Part shown: positions 1 through 7,284 of the stretch, in pieces | Position numbering within the stretch: position 1 is the first letter of the stretch | How the letters are laid out: each line of letters opens with the position of its first letter | NCBI GenBank assembly: GCA_009778835.1 | Contig: WRFK01000023.1 | Location: 1-12,558 of the forward strand | Direction: 5' to 3' | Origin: Spirochaetaceae bacterium | Lineage (GTDB): Bacteria; Spirochaetota; Spirochaetia; CADAEX01 | DNA: 12,558 nt | Translations under genes and position numbers: made by a program | The notes under the pieces: model-generated | What the model was told of the DNA's origin: nothing | The model's database searches: none | What the model saw: only the letters and a program-made list of their open reading frames with translations

Positions 1-329
1 AATATCAATAGAAGCGCAGGGATAATGTAGCCCGATTTGTTTTTGGGATTTAATGGAGTTCCTGATATTGGCTGCTCGGCAAGACTTGCGCCGAAATCAG
101 CAAGTATAACAAGGAGGTTCATTTTTACTTCTCCGGAAAATTCCGGAGCTCTTGCCGGAGATCTCATCATGGAGTTGTAAAGAGGCTCTTGCGCGCTATC
201 CGGAATTCCGTTTATTTCTCTTCCTGTATGGTTTGTGTTTTTGGGATGCGGAGGCATTGCGTTTGCAACAAACGCGATAAATAGCGCCAGAAAAAGAGTA
301 AAAGCTATTTTTTTAAAAACCATTGCCAT
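1..329 (-). CDS. Secreted protein of unknown function, N-terminal part only
   Basis: A minus-strand reading frame starts with ATG at 329 and stays open for 109 codons to the left edge, so the C-terminus is missing. The first 24 residues are a clear signal peptide (lysines at 6-7, then a hydrophobic run ending in V-A-N-A, probable signal peptidase I cleavage after A24). The mature part begins MPPHPK and is Pro/Ser/Asn-rich; a hydrophobic strand (LLVILADF, about 72-79) follows, and the visible part ends in another hydrophobic run (YIIPALLLI). The ATG follows directly on the TAG stop of the upstream gene (330-332) with no gap, so translation is very likely coupled; a weak AAGGCGG lies within the end of that gene. 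The MPPHP start followed by a VILADF strand faintly recalls M6-type secreted metallopeptidases, but the catalytic region is not in the window and I do not assign that function. Confidence 0.75.
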   Translation of the reverse strand, partial: MAMVFKKIAFTLFLALFIAFVANAMPPHPKNTNHTGREINGIPDSAQEPLYNSMMRSPARAPEFSGEVKMNLLVILADFGASLAEQPISGTPLNPKNKSGYIIPALLLI

Positions 330-881
330 CTATAAATCCGCCTTTATAGTTTTAAGAGAAATAACGTCAATACGGTAACTTCTGTTAAAAGGAGCTATAA
401 TGTCTCCTTTGCTTGATGGTATGCATGAAAAACTTGTTATATACCCCAATTCCTGATTATATGAAATTTTAAATTCAAACGGGAAATTGTCTTTGGCATT
501 AAGGCTTTCCCTTGCTTTTTTAAACATATTTTCTATGGTAAATGATTCAATGGAATCATTCGAAGATGTTTTTTTTTCGAAGCTGGTTGTCCAGTTTTGG
601 ACAATATTATTTTTTACTGTCATTGTAAGTTGTTCCGGCGGAAAAGCTGCTCTTGAATAGACTATCTCTTGTGTATAATTTTTTATCTTGCTCTTTTTCC
701 ATTGTTTTTCGTATTTTGATAATTCTTTTATTTCTGCGGAATTATTTTTTTCCTTACTGCCAAAGGCAAAAAGCGCTGCGGGAAAATATAATAAAATAAT
801 CAGTATGATAAAACTTTTTCTGATCAAGAAGCCCCTCTTAATGGTATGCTCCAATTTTTGTCGCTTGATTTTAAAAACCAT
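330..881 (-). CDS. Small exported protein, DUF6174-like
   Basis: Encodes 183 residues from the ATG at 881, or 165 from a TTG at 827. A hydrophobic segment at about 22-38 ends in FPAALFAFGSKEK, an export signal probably cut after LFA or FAF; there is no lipobox cysteine. The mature part has W61-K-x(5)-N-Y near the start, then PPEQLTMTVKNN (81-92), a layout like the short DUF6174 family (W..x.NY...Y....P...V.V.n). This is a resemblance by eye. The TTG start looks better than the ATG: it has AGAGGGG at a 4-nt spacing, gives a standard short signal peptide, and leaves a normal leader behind the -10 at 901-906, whereas the ATG has no Shine-Dalgarno and would lie only about 13 nt from the transcription start. 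Its stop codon abuts the ATG of the next gene, forming a two-gene unit. Function unknown. Confidence 0.8.
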   Translation of the reverse strand: MVFKIKRQKLEHTIKRGFLIRKSFIILIILLYFPAALFAFGSKEKNNSAEIKELSKYEKQWKKSKIKNYTQEIVYSRAAFPPEQLTMTVKNNIVQNWTTSFEKKTSSNDSIESFTIENMFKKARESLNAKDNFPFEFKISYNQELGYITSFSCIPSSKGDIIAPFNRSYRIDVISLKTIKADL

Positions 882-900
882 AAAATAGTTTGTTTTATAA

Positions 901-909
901 ATTATAGCA
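901..909 (-). promoter_or_regulatory. Extended -10 promoter for the two-gene exported-protein unit
   Basis: Read on the minus strand this is TGCTATAAT, a consensus TATAAT (901-906) with the TG of an extended -10 element. No good -35 hexamer lies 17 bp upstream, which is usual for extended -10 promoters. Transcription would start near 894, upstream of the gene ending at 330. The 116-bp gap (882-997) after the DHH gene holds no clear terminator hairpin. Confidence 0.5.
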
Positions 910-997
910 TTTATAAATAATTTATGATACTGATATTTATTGATATTTTAAGGTGTTCTGTCCAAATCGCTATATTGTGGATATATATGGAAAGGCT

Positions 998-2173
998 CTA
1001 GTTATTATGATCTGTAAAAAAAGTTTTTAAAATAGGCTGGAGTCTTTTTCTTGACCAGAGAGTTTCTCCTAAATAATAAGCCCTGATCCTTCGCTTGGTT
1101 GAGGCAGGAGTGTTGGAAGCAGTCGCCCCGCAGGATCGTCCCGGCATCCCGCTGGAAAATTGCATGGCGCCCCCCGACATGTTTGACGGAATCGGAAACA
1201 GTCTGCCGCCGCTCTTTTGCAAATAAAAATATATCTTGTCAAGAAAAGAAGAATCATTTCCAAAAAGAATAAGCTCCCGTTTAAATTGCGTATCTGCATA
1301 GGCAATCATTATAACAAGTATATCAAGTGAGTTTTCAATATAATATTTATTTATTTCTTCGGGCAGGCTGCTATCTTTTTTTAACCAATCTTTAAGCGAG
1401 ATACCAACAGAAGAGAACCCTGTTTTTTTTCTTCCCATAATCCACTCTTTATAATCTTTGCGCAAAATATCGCGGCTCGATAAATCAGATATATTATGCT
1501 TTTCTATGGAAAGATTTTTAAAAAGTTCGGCTCTGTTGATTTTATATTCAGTTATAAGATAGTTGGAAATTTTTACATCTTTTTCTGTTGTTTTTCCTGA
1601 TCTGAATGAAAGGTTTGAAGTGTCGAGCAATATGGCGCCTGAAAGAATAGTCGCGCTCTCTTTATCAAGTAAAGATTGCTTTTCGTTTATTATTTTTTCC
1701 CCTACAAGCGTTGCTGTTGAACCTGTTTTTTCAATTGTTTTAATAACGTTATTATAAGTTTTTTCATCGGTATGATGGTCTATTACTTCTTCAATGTAAT
1801 TGGAAAAGGCTTCCTGCTTATGGCTGATTTTATTGTGGTCTACAAGAATTAATTTTAATTTTCTTTTTTCTGCCAGCTCTTTAAGGTTTATCTGATCAAA
1901 AAAAATAAGATTTTCGGGTTTGATTCCTGTTAGAGAAAAAAGATAAATAGCCTCTTTTCTGAGCCGCAAATCTTGTTCCAAAATATTTATAACAGGTATA
2001 AATATTTCTTCTTTTTTTGTATTACAGGCTTCTTTAAAAAAAGCATAAACAATTGATGAAGCTATTGAGTCAATGTCTGCAGCTTCGTTTCCAATAACAA
2101 CATGTATTATGCTCTTGGCAGAGAAATTTGACTTTGAGACAGAAAGATAATTATTAAGGTTTGTTAACCCCAT
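998..2173 (-). CDS. DHH/DHHA2 family phosphoesterase, Prune/PPX1-like (probable exopolyphosphatase or inorganic pyrophosphatase)
   Basis: A cytoplasmic metal-dependent phosphohydrolase of the DHH superfamily, 391 residues from the ATG at 2173. The motifs are clear: GNEAADIDS (28-36, metal-binding aspartates D33 and D35), VDHN (111-114), IDHHTDE (131-137, the signature), GSTAT (151-155) and LLDTSNL (182-188). The C-terminal DHHA2 domain ends with the substrate-binding SRKRLQP (374-380). The form GNEAADxDS is typical of eukaryotic-type Prune/PPX1 proteins rather than RecJ or nanoRNase, so polyphosphate or pyrophosphate hydrolysis is the best guess; the exact substrate cannot be read. An ATG at 2188 would add five residues but lacks a Shine-Dalgarno; the ATG at 2173 has AAGGGCGAG just upstream and is preferred. 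Between about residues 318 and 365 the protein is Gly/Ser/Thr-rich and its DNA (about 1081-1220) is near 60% GC against about 33% on either side. Confidence 0.92.
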   Translation of the reverse strand: MGLTNLNNYLSVSKSNFSAKSIIHVVIGNEAADIDSIASSIVYAFFKEACNTKKEEIFIPVINILEQDLRLRKEAIYLFSLTGIKPENLIFFDQINLKELAEKRKLKLILVDHNKISHKQEAFSNYIEEVIDHHTDEKTYNNVIKTIEKTGSTATLVGEKIINEKQSLLDKESATILSGAILLDTSNLSFRSGKTTEKDVKISNYLITEYKINRAELFKNLSIEKHNISDLSSRDILRKDYKEWIMGRKKTGFSSVGISLKDWLKKDSSLPEEINKYYIENSLDILVIMIAYADTQFKRELILFGNDSSFLDKIYFYLQKSGGRLFPIPSNMSGGAMQFSSGMPGRSCGATASNTPASTKRRIRAYYLGETLWSRKRLQPILKTFFTDHNN

Positions 2174-2208
2174 GTGCTCGCCCTTCATGCAATTTTATAT
2201 ATATTGTT

Positions 2209-2237
2209 AATGTGCACGATGAAGATGAAATTGTCAA
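2209..2237 (-). promoter_or_regulatory. Possible promoter of the DHH phosphatase gene
   Basis: On the minus strand there is a perfect TTGACA -35 (2232-2237). The hexamer 17 bp further is CACATT (2209-2214), a poor -10, so the assignment is weak. Position fits a short leader before the ATG at 2173. Confidence 0.25.
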
Positions 2238-2314
2238 GAAGGGGGATTAAGGCACTTATAAACATAATTGACATCCATTTTCTTGGTGATATAATTGTAA
2301 GAATGAACAGCACA

Positions 2315-2455
2315 GAACAGAACACTGCGGCATGGATGCCACGATCTTACACAGGGTGGCGATCAAGCGCGAGTTGTCGCGATAAAACACAGCACACTGC
2401 AGCATGGATGCCGCGTCTTGCGCGGCGACAGGGATGTCGCGATAAAGCGCAAGGG
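2315..2455. repeat. GC-rich compound intergenic repeat with hairpins
   Basis: Two diverged copies of a unit lie side by side. CATGGATGCC occurs at 2331-2340 and 2403-2412 (offset 72) within longer similar stretches starting AACACTGC and CACACTGC, and TGTCGCGATAAA occurs at 2375-2386 and 2435-2446 (offset 60, so one copy is 12 bp shorter in the middle). The second copy contains two abutting perfect inverted repeats: GCCGCG/CGCGGC (2410-2415 and 2421-2426) and GCGACA/TGTCGC (2425-2430 and 2435-2440). It is much richer in GC than its surroundings. Open frames cross it on both strands but look non-coding. It resembles a small interspersed palindromic element rather than a gene; genome-wide copy number is not known from this window. 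Confidence 0.6.
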
Positions 2456-2525
2456 CACAGCACAGCACAGCACAGCACAGCACAGCACAGCACAGCACAG
2501 CACAGCACAGCACAGCACAGCACAG
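2456..2525. repeat. Perfect pentanucleotide tandem array, 14 x CACAG
   Basis: Fourteen uninterrupted copies of CACAG span 70 bp. A five-base unit is open in all frames when translated (it yields a repeating His-Ser-Thr-Ala-Gln peptide), which creates artificial open frames on both strands. Imperfect relatives of the unit occur just upstream (AACAG, CACAG at about 2306-2320, and ACACAGCACAC at about 2386-2397). The array ends about 45 bp before the candidate -35 of the large lipoprotein gene. Such arrays change copy number by slipped-strand mispairing, so a role in variable expression of the downstream gene is a reasonable inference. Confidence 0.97.
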
Positions 2526-2570
2526 CTAATTTTATGCTGGTTTAAGTTTTGTCAAGTCGAAAGTCAACAT

Positions 2571-2599
2571 TTTACTAACATTTTTCAGAACAGTGTAAT
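2571..2599 (+). promoter_or_regulatory. Candidate promoter of the large lipoprotein gene
   Basis: TTTACT (2571-2576) and TGTAAT (2594-2599) are separated by 17 bp and match the -35 and -10 consensus at 4/6 and 5/6. Transcription would start near 2606 and give a leader of about 130 nt. Confidence 0.35.
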
Positions 2600-2655
2600 T
2601 TTATTTCCACAAACTATTAAAAGTTTATCTCATTTTATAACAAATTTATGGTTAT

Positions 2656-2698
2656 TTCCCATTGGGAATAGCCTGATTTTTTATTGCCTTTGGAGGCA
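2656..2698 (+). promoter_or_regulatory. Two small hairpins in the leader of the lipoprotein gene
   Basis: TTCCC-ATT-GGGAA (2656-2668) and TGCCT-TTGG-AGGCA (2685-2698) are perfect 5-bp stems between the candidate promoter and the start codon. Both are short and may be chance. The gene's ribosome-binding site, AGAGGG with a 6-nt T-rich spacer, lies downstream at about 2724-2730. Confidence 0.3.
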
Positions 2699-2736
2699 GA
2701 TATCACCCGTGATCATCATGGAAAAGAGGGTTTTTT

Positions 2737-5700
2737 ATGCAGAAGTTTTATAAGGTTTTCGGAATTGCTGTAATAACAACGATACTTCTATTTATGGCTG
2801 CCAGTTGTGGAGATGCCGGTGGAGGAGGTGGTTCTGGCAACACTAATGGTGGTGGAGATCCTGTTCTTTACGGAGTTATAAAAATAAATGGGGAAGCAGA
2901 GGTTGGTGAAACCCTTGAAGCTCAAATATTTGTTATTGATGGAACAGGAAGCCCTATTTCCCCGGGAACCCCTATTTACCAGTGGAAAAGAATAGAAGGT
3001 GAAACTGTTACAGATATTGGCACCGGAGGAGGCCCTACCTACGAGTTGTCAGAAGACGATATAGGCGCGGTAATTATTGTAACTGTACGCTATGCCGGCT
3101 ATTCAGGAATTCTGACCAGTTTTCCAACCAATGTTGTTACAGACCCAAGTCTTGACCCATTTAGTGCAAATGTAACAATTGACGGAATAGCCAAGGTGGG
3201 AGAGATCCTTACTGCCAATGTTTCTGGTGAAAGCGGGACATCGGGAAATCGTATTTACCAGTGGAAACGGGGCGATAGTGCAGGTGCTGTAGATACAAAC
3301 ATTCCGAGTGCAAATGGAGACACTTATGTTCTTGCAGCCAGTGATTTTGGAAAATATTTTACTGTAACAATAAGTTATACCGGTAACTCAGGCGAAAAAG
3401 TAAGCGCGCCAAAAGGGCCTGTTACTGCTGACCTTATAGGTACTGTAACAATAACTCAAGTTAGTCAAACCCTTACTGCCAATACCAACGCTCTTGTCCT
3501 TGTTTCTGGTGAGAACAGTGAATCTTTTTCATACCAATGGAAACGGGGCGGTACCTCAGAAAATGTAAACACAAATATTGATGATGCAACCGGAAATACC
3601 TATGTACTAACAACTGCTGATATAGATCAATATATTACAGTAACTGTAGGTCGCACTGGTTATTCTGTAGACAGCAGTATAACCAGCCCGCCTCTTTTTA
3701 TAGCTATAGCAAATCTGCCGGAATTTAGCGCAACTGTAACAATTGACGGAACAGCCAAGGTGGGAGAAACCCTTACTGCCAATGTTTCTGCTGAAAGTGG
3801 GACATCGGGAACTCGTATTTACCAGTGGAAATGGTGCGATAGTGCAGTTGGTGTATATGCAAACATTCCGGGTGCAAATGGAGAAACTTATCTTGTTGAA
3901 GGCAGTTATTTTGAAAAATATATTACTGTAACAATAAGTTATTCTCTTAACTCAGGCGAAAAAGTAAGCGCTGCAAAAGGTCCTGTTACTGCTGACCTTA
4001 CAGGTACTGTAACCATAGATGGAACAGCTCAGGTCGATCAAACCCTTTCTGCCAATATAGATGGTCTTATTCTTTATGAGAGCAGTAAATCTTTTTCATA
4101 CCAATGGAAACGCTACGAGAACGAGACCAATGCCACGCAAGATAAAGATGGTACAATTATTGGAACAAGTGCTACATATACGCTGGTTACTGCTGATATA
4201 GATAGATACATTACAGTAACTGTAAGCCGCAGTGGTTATATAGGCAGTATAACCAGCGCCCCTCCTCGTCTTATAGCAAATCTGCCGGAATTTAGCGCAA
4301 CTGTAACAATTGACGGAACAGCCAAGGTGGGAGAAACTCTTACTGCCAATGTTTCTGCTGTAAGCGATGCATTGGGAACTCGTAATTACCAGTGGAAATG
4401 GGGAAGTAGTGCAGGTGCTGTAAATACAAACATTCCGGGCGCAAATGGAGAAACTTATGTTCTTCAAGACAGTGATTTTAAAAAATATTTTACTGTAACA
4501 ATAACATATACAGGTAACTCTAACTCCAAAGTAAGCGCTCCAAAAGGGCCTGTTAAAGCTGACCTTACTGGTACTGTAACCATAAGTGGAACTCCTCGGG
4601 TCGGTTATACCCTTACTGCCAATATCAGCGCTCTTGTCCTTGTTCCCGGTGAGAACAGTGAATCTTTCTCATACCAATGGAAACGGGGAGAAAGTACAGC
4701 AGCTATAAATGAAGATATTGGAACAAACGCTACATATACTCTGGTTACTGCTGATAAAGATCAATACATTGCAGTAACTGTAAGCCGCAGTAGTTATGAC
4801 AACAGTATAACCAGCGCCCCGACTCTTCCTATAGAGCCACCGGAATTTAGCGCAACTGTAACAATTGACGGAACAGCCAAGGTGGGAGAAACTCTTACTG
4901 CTAATGTTTCTGGTGAAAGCGGGACATCGGGAACTCGTAATTACCAGTGGCAACGGGGCGATAGTGCAGTTGCTGTAGATACAAATATTCCGGGCGCAAA
5001 TGGAGCCACTTATGTTCTTCAAGACAGTGATTTTAAAAAATATTTTACTGTAACAATAACATATACCGGTAACTCTGGTTCTAAAGTAAGCGCGCCAAAA
5101 GGTCCTGTTACTGCTGACCTTACGGGTACTGTAACCATTGATGGAACTGCTCAGGTTGACCAGACTCTTACTGCCATTACCAGCGCTCTTGTCCTTGTTC
5201 CTGGTGAGAGCAGTGAATCTTTTTCATACCAATGGAAACGGGGAAATAGCGCAGGTGCTGTAGATACAACCATTACAGAAGCAAACGGAGTTACATATGC
5301 GCTGACTTCTGCTGATCTTCATAAATACATTACAGTAACTGTAGGCCGCAGTGGTTATGGAAACAGTATAACCAGCGCACCAACTTCTTATATTGAAGGC
5401 CCTACACTTATTGGAACAGTAACTATTAATGGATATGCCATGGTTGGTAAAACTCTTTCAGCTATAGTTGCAGGCAGTAATGGCGCAGGGACACCTGCTT
5501 ACGAATGGAAACGTAGCGGTGGAACTAAAATTGGCACAGACAGTACAAGTTATGGCATACAATCTGGCGACATTGGTTCAACGATTACAGTAAGTGTAAG
5601 TTATTCCGACAATTATGGCAGTATAACCAGCGCTCCAACTGCATCTGTTATAACTCCGGGCAATGGAACGATGGGCGACCCATTTAAGGTTTATAATATT

Positions 5701-7239
5701 GAGACTCTGCAAAAGGTTGGAAGCAATACAGATGGATGGACACTCTCTGCTTACTACAAGCAAATCGCGGATATTGACCTTAACAGTATATCTAACTGGG
5801 ATCCTATTGGAACATCCGGAACCCCATTCACAGGCAACTATGATGGAAACAATAAAACTATTTCAAACCTTAAAATAAATAGTCCTGGTTATGATGACCA
5901 AGGTTTGTTTGGATTTACCGATGTAAGCGCAGTATTAAAAAATATTGTGCTCAATAATATAAATATTACAGGCAAAGATAATATTGGCGGAGTAGTGGGT
6001 AGAAATTCCGGTAAAGTGCAAAACAGCTCAGTATCTGGTACTGTCAAAGGAAATAATGAAATTGGCGGAATAGCAGGAGTCAACAGGCTCGGTGATAGCA
6101 TAATAGAAGATTGCTATTTTATATCAGGCACTATTACCAGCACCGGTGATTGGGATGCCGGCGGAATAGCAGGAAGCAATAGCGGAGGATTGATACAAAG
6201 ATGTCATGTTACAGGAAATGTTAATGCTGTTGATGGTGCCGGAGGAGTGACAGGAGTTCAAAATAGGGGAGCAGTAATGCGAGAGTGCTCTTTCACTGAT
6301 GGCACTGTCACTGTCAATTCTGGTAGTGGTACTGCCGGTGGCTTGGTAGCATGGAATGGCTCAGGTGCAACCAGCGATTATACTCCCGGCATAATAGAAA
6401 ACTGCTATGCCAGTGGCAATGTTAGCGGAAATATTGTTGGCGGAATAGCTGGGCGTAATCAGAATAATGGAAGTATAATAGAAAACAGCTATTATGCCGG
6501 AGGAACATTGGAAGGTAATACTGTCGGCGGAATAGCTGGGCGAAACAGGATGAATGGCTTAATACGAAACTGTTATTCTATTACAGGGATCTTGGATGGT
6601 GGTGTTGTCGGCGGAATAGTTGGGTCTAATTATTATTACACTGAAGGTAGCGAAAGTGGTGGTGGCATAGTAGAAAACTGTTATTCTACCATAAATATTA
6701 CCGGAGGTACTGTTGGCGGAGTGGTAGGAATCAATTCTGCAAGTACAGTACAAAACTGTTATTCTACCATAAATATTACCGGAGGTACTGTTGGCGGAGT
6801 GGTAGGAATCAATTTTGATGATGGCATAGTACAGAACTGTTATTCTACCGGTGATATTAATGGTAGTTATGGCAATGTTGGCGGAGTGGCGGGAAATAAT
6901 TCTGCAAGTACAGTACAAAATTGTGTAGCGCTAAATCCTGGTGTAACTGGAGGAGTCGGACGCATAGGATATAGCGATGTTACTGCTACATTATCCAGCA
7001 ACTATGCGCGTTCAGATATGGAGGTTAATGGCAGTACCATTACATCCAGCGATGCGGATAGTGAAAATGGCAAGGATATTACATCCACAGAATATTATAC
7101 CACAAGTTGGTGGACAACATCCGGCAATTGGAAGACTACCGGAGGCGCTTCAGCGTGGAGCACAACAATTTGGAACATAACAAATGGAAAACTTCCTACA
7201 TTAAAAAATGTTGGCGGAACACAAAACCCAACACCGTAA
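2737..7239 (+). CDS. Giant surface lipoprotein with ten Ig-like domains and a GLUG beta-solenoid
   Basis: 1500 residues. Residues 1-24 are a lipoprotein signal: basic start, hydrophobic core, then MAASC with acylated Cys24; Ala at -3 is a relaxed lipobox as in spirochaetes. A Gly/Asn-rich linker (about 26-40) follows. Ten Ig-like domains of about 90 residues fill 45-973, each with VTI.G.A.VG.TL.A, then YQWKR, then a TY.L...D..KYITVTV strand. Domains 2-9 alternate between type A (PEFSATVTIDGTAKVGETL) and type B (DLTGTVTIDGTAQV...ALVLVPGE), giving four A-B pairs. From 974 a cap (DPFKVYNIETLQKV...FTGNYDGNNKTI) leads into about eleven GLUG repeats (about 1082-1405; VGGIAGxN ... NCYSxG), predicted to stack as a beta-solenoid. 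The C-terminus is Trp-rich, ending WNITNGKLPTLKN. The start has AGAGGG upstream. Likely role: envelope-anchored adhesin or structural surface protein; ligand unknown. Confidence 0.93.
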   Translation: MQKFYKVFGIAVITTILLFMAASCGDAGGGGGSGNTNGGGDPVLYGVIKINGEAEVGETLEAQIFVIDGTGSPISPGTPIYQWKRIEGETVTDIGTGGGPTYELSEDDIGAVIIVTVRYAGYSGILTSFPTNVVTDPSLDPFSANVTIDGIAKVGEILTANVSGESGTSGNRIYQWKRGDSAGAVDTNIPSANGDTYVLAASDFGKYFTVTISYTGNSGEKVSAPKGPVTADLIGTVTITQVSQTLTANTNALVLVSGENSESFSYQWKRGGTSENVNTNIDDATGNTYVLTTADIDQYITVTVGRTGYSVDSSITSPPLFIAIANLPEFSATVTIDGTAKVGETLTANVSAESGTSGTRIYQWKWCDSAVGVYANIPGANGETYLVEGSYFEKYITVTISYSLNSGEKVSAAKGPVTADLTGTVTIDGTAQVDQTLSANIDGLILYESSKSFSYQWKRYENETNATQDKDGTIIGTSATYTLVTADIDRYITVTVSRSGYIGSITSAPPRLIANLPEFSATVTIDGTAKVGETLTANVSAVSDALGTRNYQWKWGSSAGAVNTNIPGANGETYVLQDSDFKKYFTVTITYTGNSNSKVSAPKGPVKADLTGTVTISGTPRVGYTLTANISALVLVPGENSESFSYQWKRGESTAAINEDIGTNATYTLVTADKDQYIAVTVSRSSYDNSITSAPTLPIEPPEFSATVTIDGTAKVGETLTANVSGESGTSGTRNYQWQRGDSAVAVDTNIPGANGATYVLQDSDFKKYFTVTITYTGNSGSKVSAPKGPVTADLTGTVTIDGTAQVDQTLTAITSALVLVPGESSESFSYQWKRGNSAGAVDTTITEANGVTYALTSADLHKYITVTVGRSGYGNSITSAPTSYIEGPTLIGTVTINGYAMVGKTLSAIVAGSNGAGTPAYEWKRSGGTKIGTDSTSYGIQSGDIGSTITVSVSYSDNYGSITSAPTASVITPGNGTMGDPFKVYNIETLQKVGSNTDGWTLSAYYKQIADIDLNSISNWDPIGTSGTPFTGNYDGNNKTISNLKINSPGYDDQGLFGFTDVSAVLKNIVLNNINITGKDNIGGVVGRNSGKVQNSSVSGTVKGNNEIGGIAGVNRLGDSIIEDCYFISGTITSTGDWDAGGIAGSNSGGLIQRCHVTGNVNAVDGAGGVTGVQNRGAVMRECSFTDGTVTVNSGSGTAGGLVAWNGSGATSDYTPGIIENCYASGNVSGNIVGGIAGRNQNNGSIIENSYYAGGTLEGNTVGGIAGRNRMNGLIRNCYSITGILDGGVVGGIVGSNYYYTEGSESGGGIVENCYSTINITGGTVGGVVGINSASTVQNCYSTINITGGTVGGVVGINFDDGIVQNCYSTGDINGSYGNVGGVAGNNSASTVQNCVALNPGVTGGVGRIGYSDVTATLSSNYARSDMEVNGSTITSSDADSENGKDITSTEYYTTSWWTTSGNWKTTGGASAWSTTIWNITNGKLPTLKNVGGTQNPTP
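3145..5400 (+). repeat. Four tandem A-B Ig-domain pairs (period 555-567 bp)
   Basis: The anchor ACAATTGACGGA recurs at 3175, 3739, 4306 and 4861, spacings of 564, 567 and 555 bp. Each unit encodes a type A and then a type B Ig-like domain. A run of about 50 bases around the anchor is identical in the last three units. Units 3 and 4 also share about 59 identical bases in the late part of domain A, where units 1 and 2 differ, while other patches (for example GAAAGCGGGACATCGGGA) link unit 4 with unit 1. This patchwork suggests duplication followed by gene conversion. Confidence 0.85.
6674..6814 (+). repeat. 63-bp perfect direct repeat within the GLUG region
   Basis: Positions 6674-6736 and 6752-6814 are identical over 63 bases, offset 78 bp (26 residues, one GLUG unit). 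A shorter related block (TCTGCAAGTACAGTACAAAA) occurs at 6734-6753 and again at 6900-6919. This is a recent in-frame unit duplication. Confidence 0.9.
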
Positions 7240-7247
7240 AACTAAGT

Positions 7248-7275
7248 GGTGTGCTTCGCATCAGCGAAGCGCACC
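7248..7275 (+). terminator. Strong hairpin 8 bp after the lipoprotein stop codon, no U-tract
   Basis: GGTGTGCTTCGC (7248-7259) and GCGAAGCGCACC (7264-7275) form a 12-bp stem with one G-U pair and the 4-nt loop ATCA. Position suggests a transcription end or mRNA 3' stabiliser, but no run of T follows, so it is not a standard intrinsic terminator. Confidence 0.5.
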
Positions 7276-7284
7276 GCATACTAC

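Noticed and set aside
1..329. M6-family metallopeptidase
   Set aside because: Only a vague N-terminal resemblance; the HExxH region would be outside the window and the visible end looks hydrophobic rather than peptidase-like.
2315..2525. CRISPR array
   Set aside because: The units are either contiguous pentamers without spacers or only two diverged copies; no repeat-spacer pattern.
2174..2753. Open frames on both strands encoding repeated His-Ser-Thr-Ala-Gln or Cys-Cys-Ala-Val-Leu peptides
   Set aside because: They exist only because a pentamer repeat without stops is open in every frame; no ribosome-binding site and no protein-like flanks.
4096..5022. Two long antisense frames inside the lipoprotein gene
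   Set aside because: They are similar to each other because they mirror the Ig repeats; composition is Cys/Ser/Tyr-rich and non-globular, and no start signals are seen.
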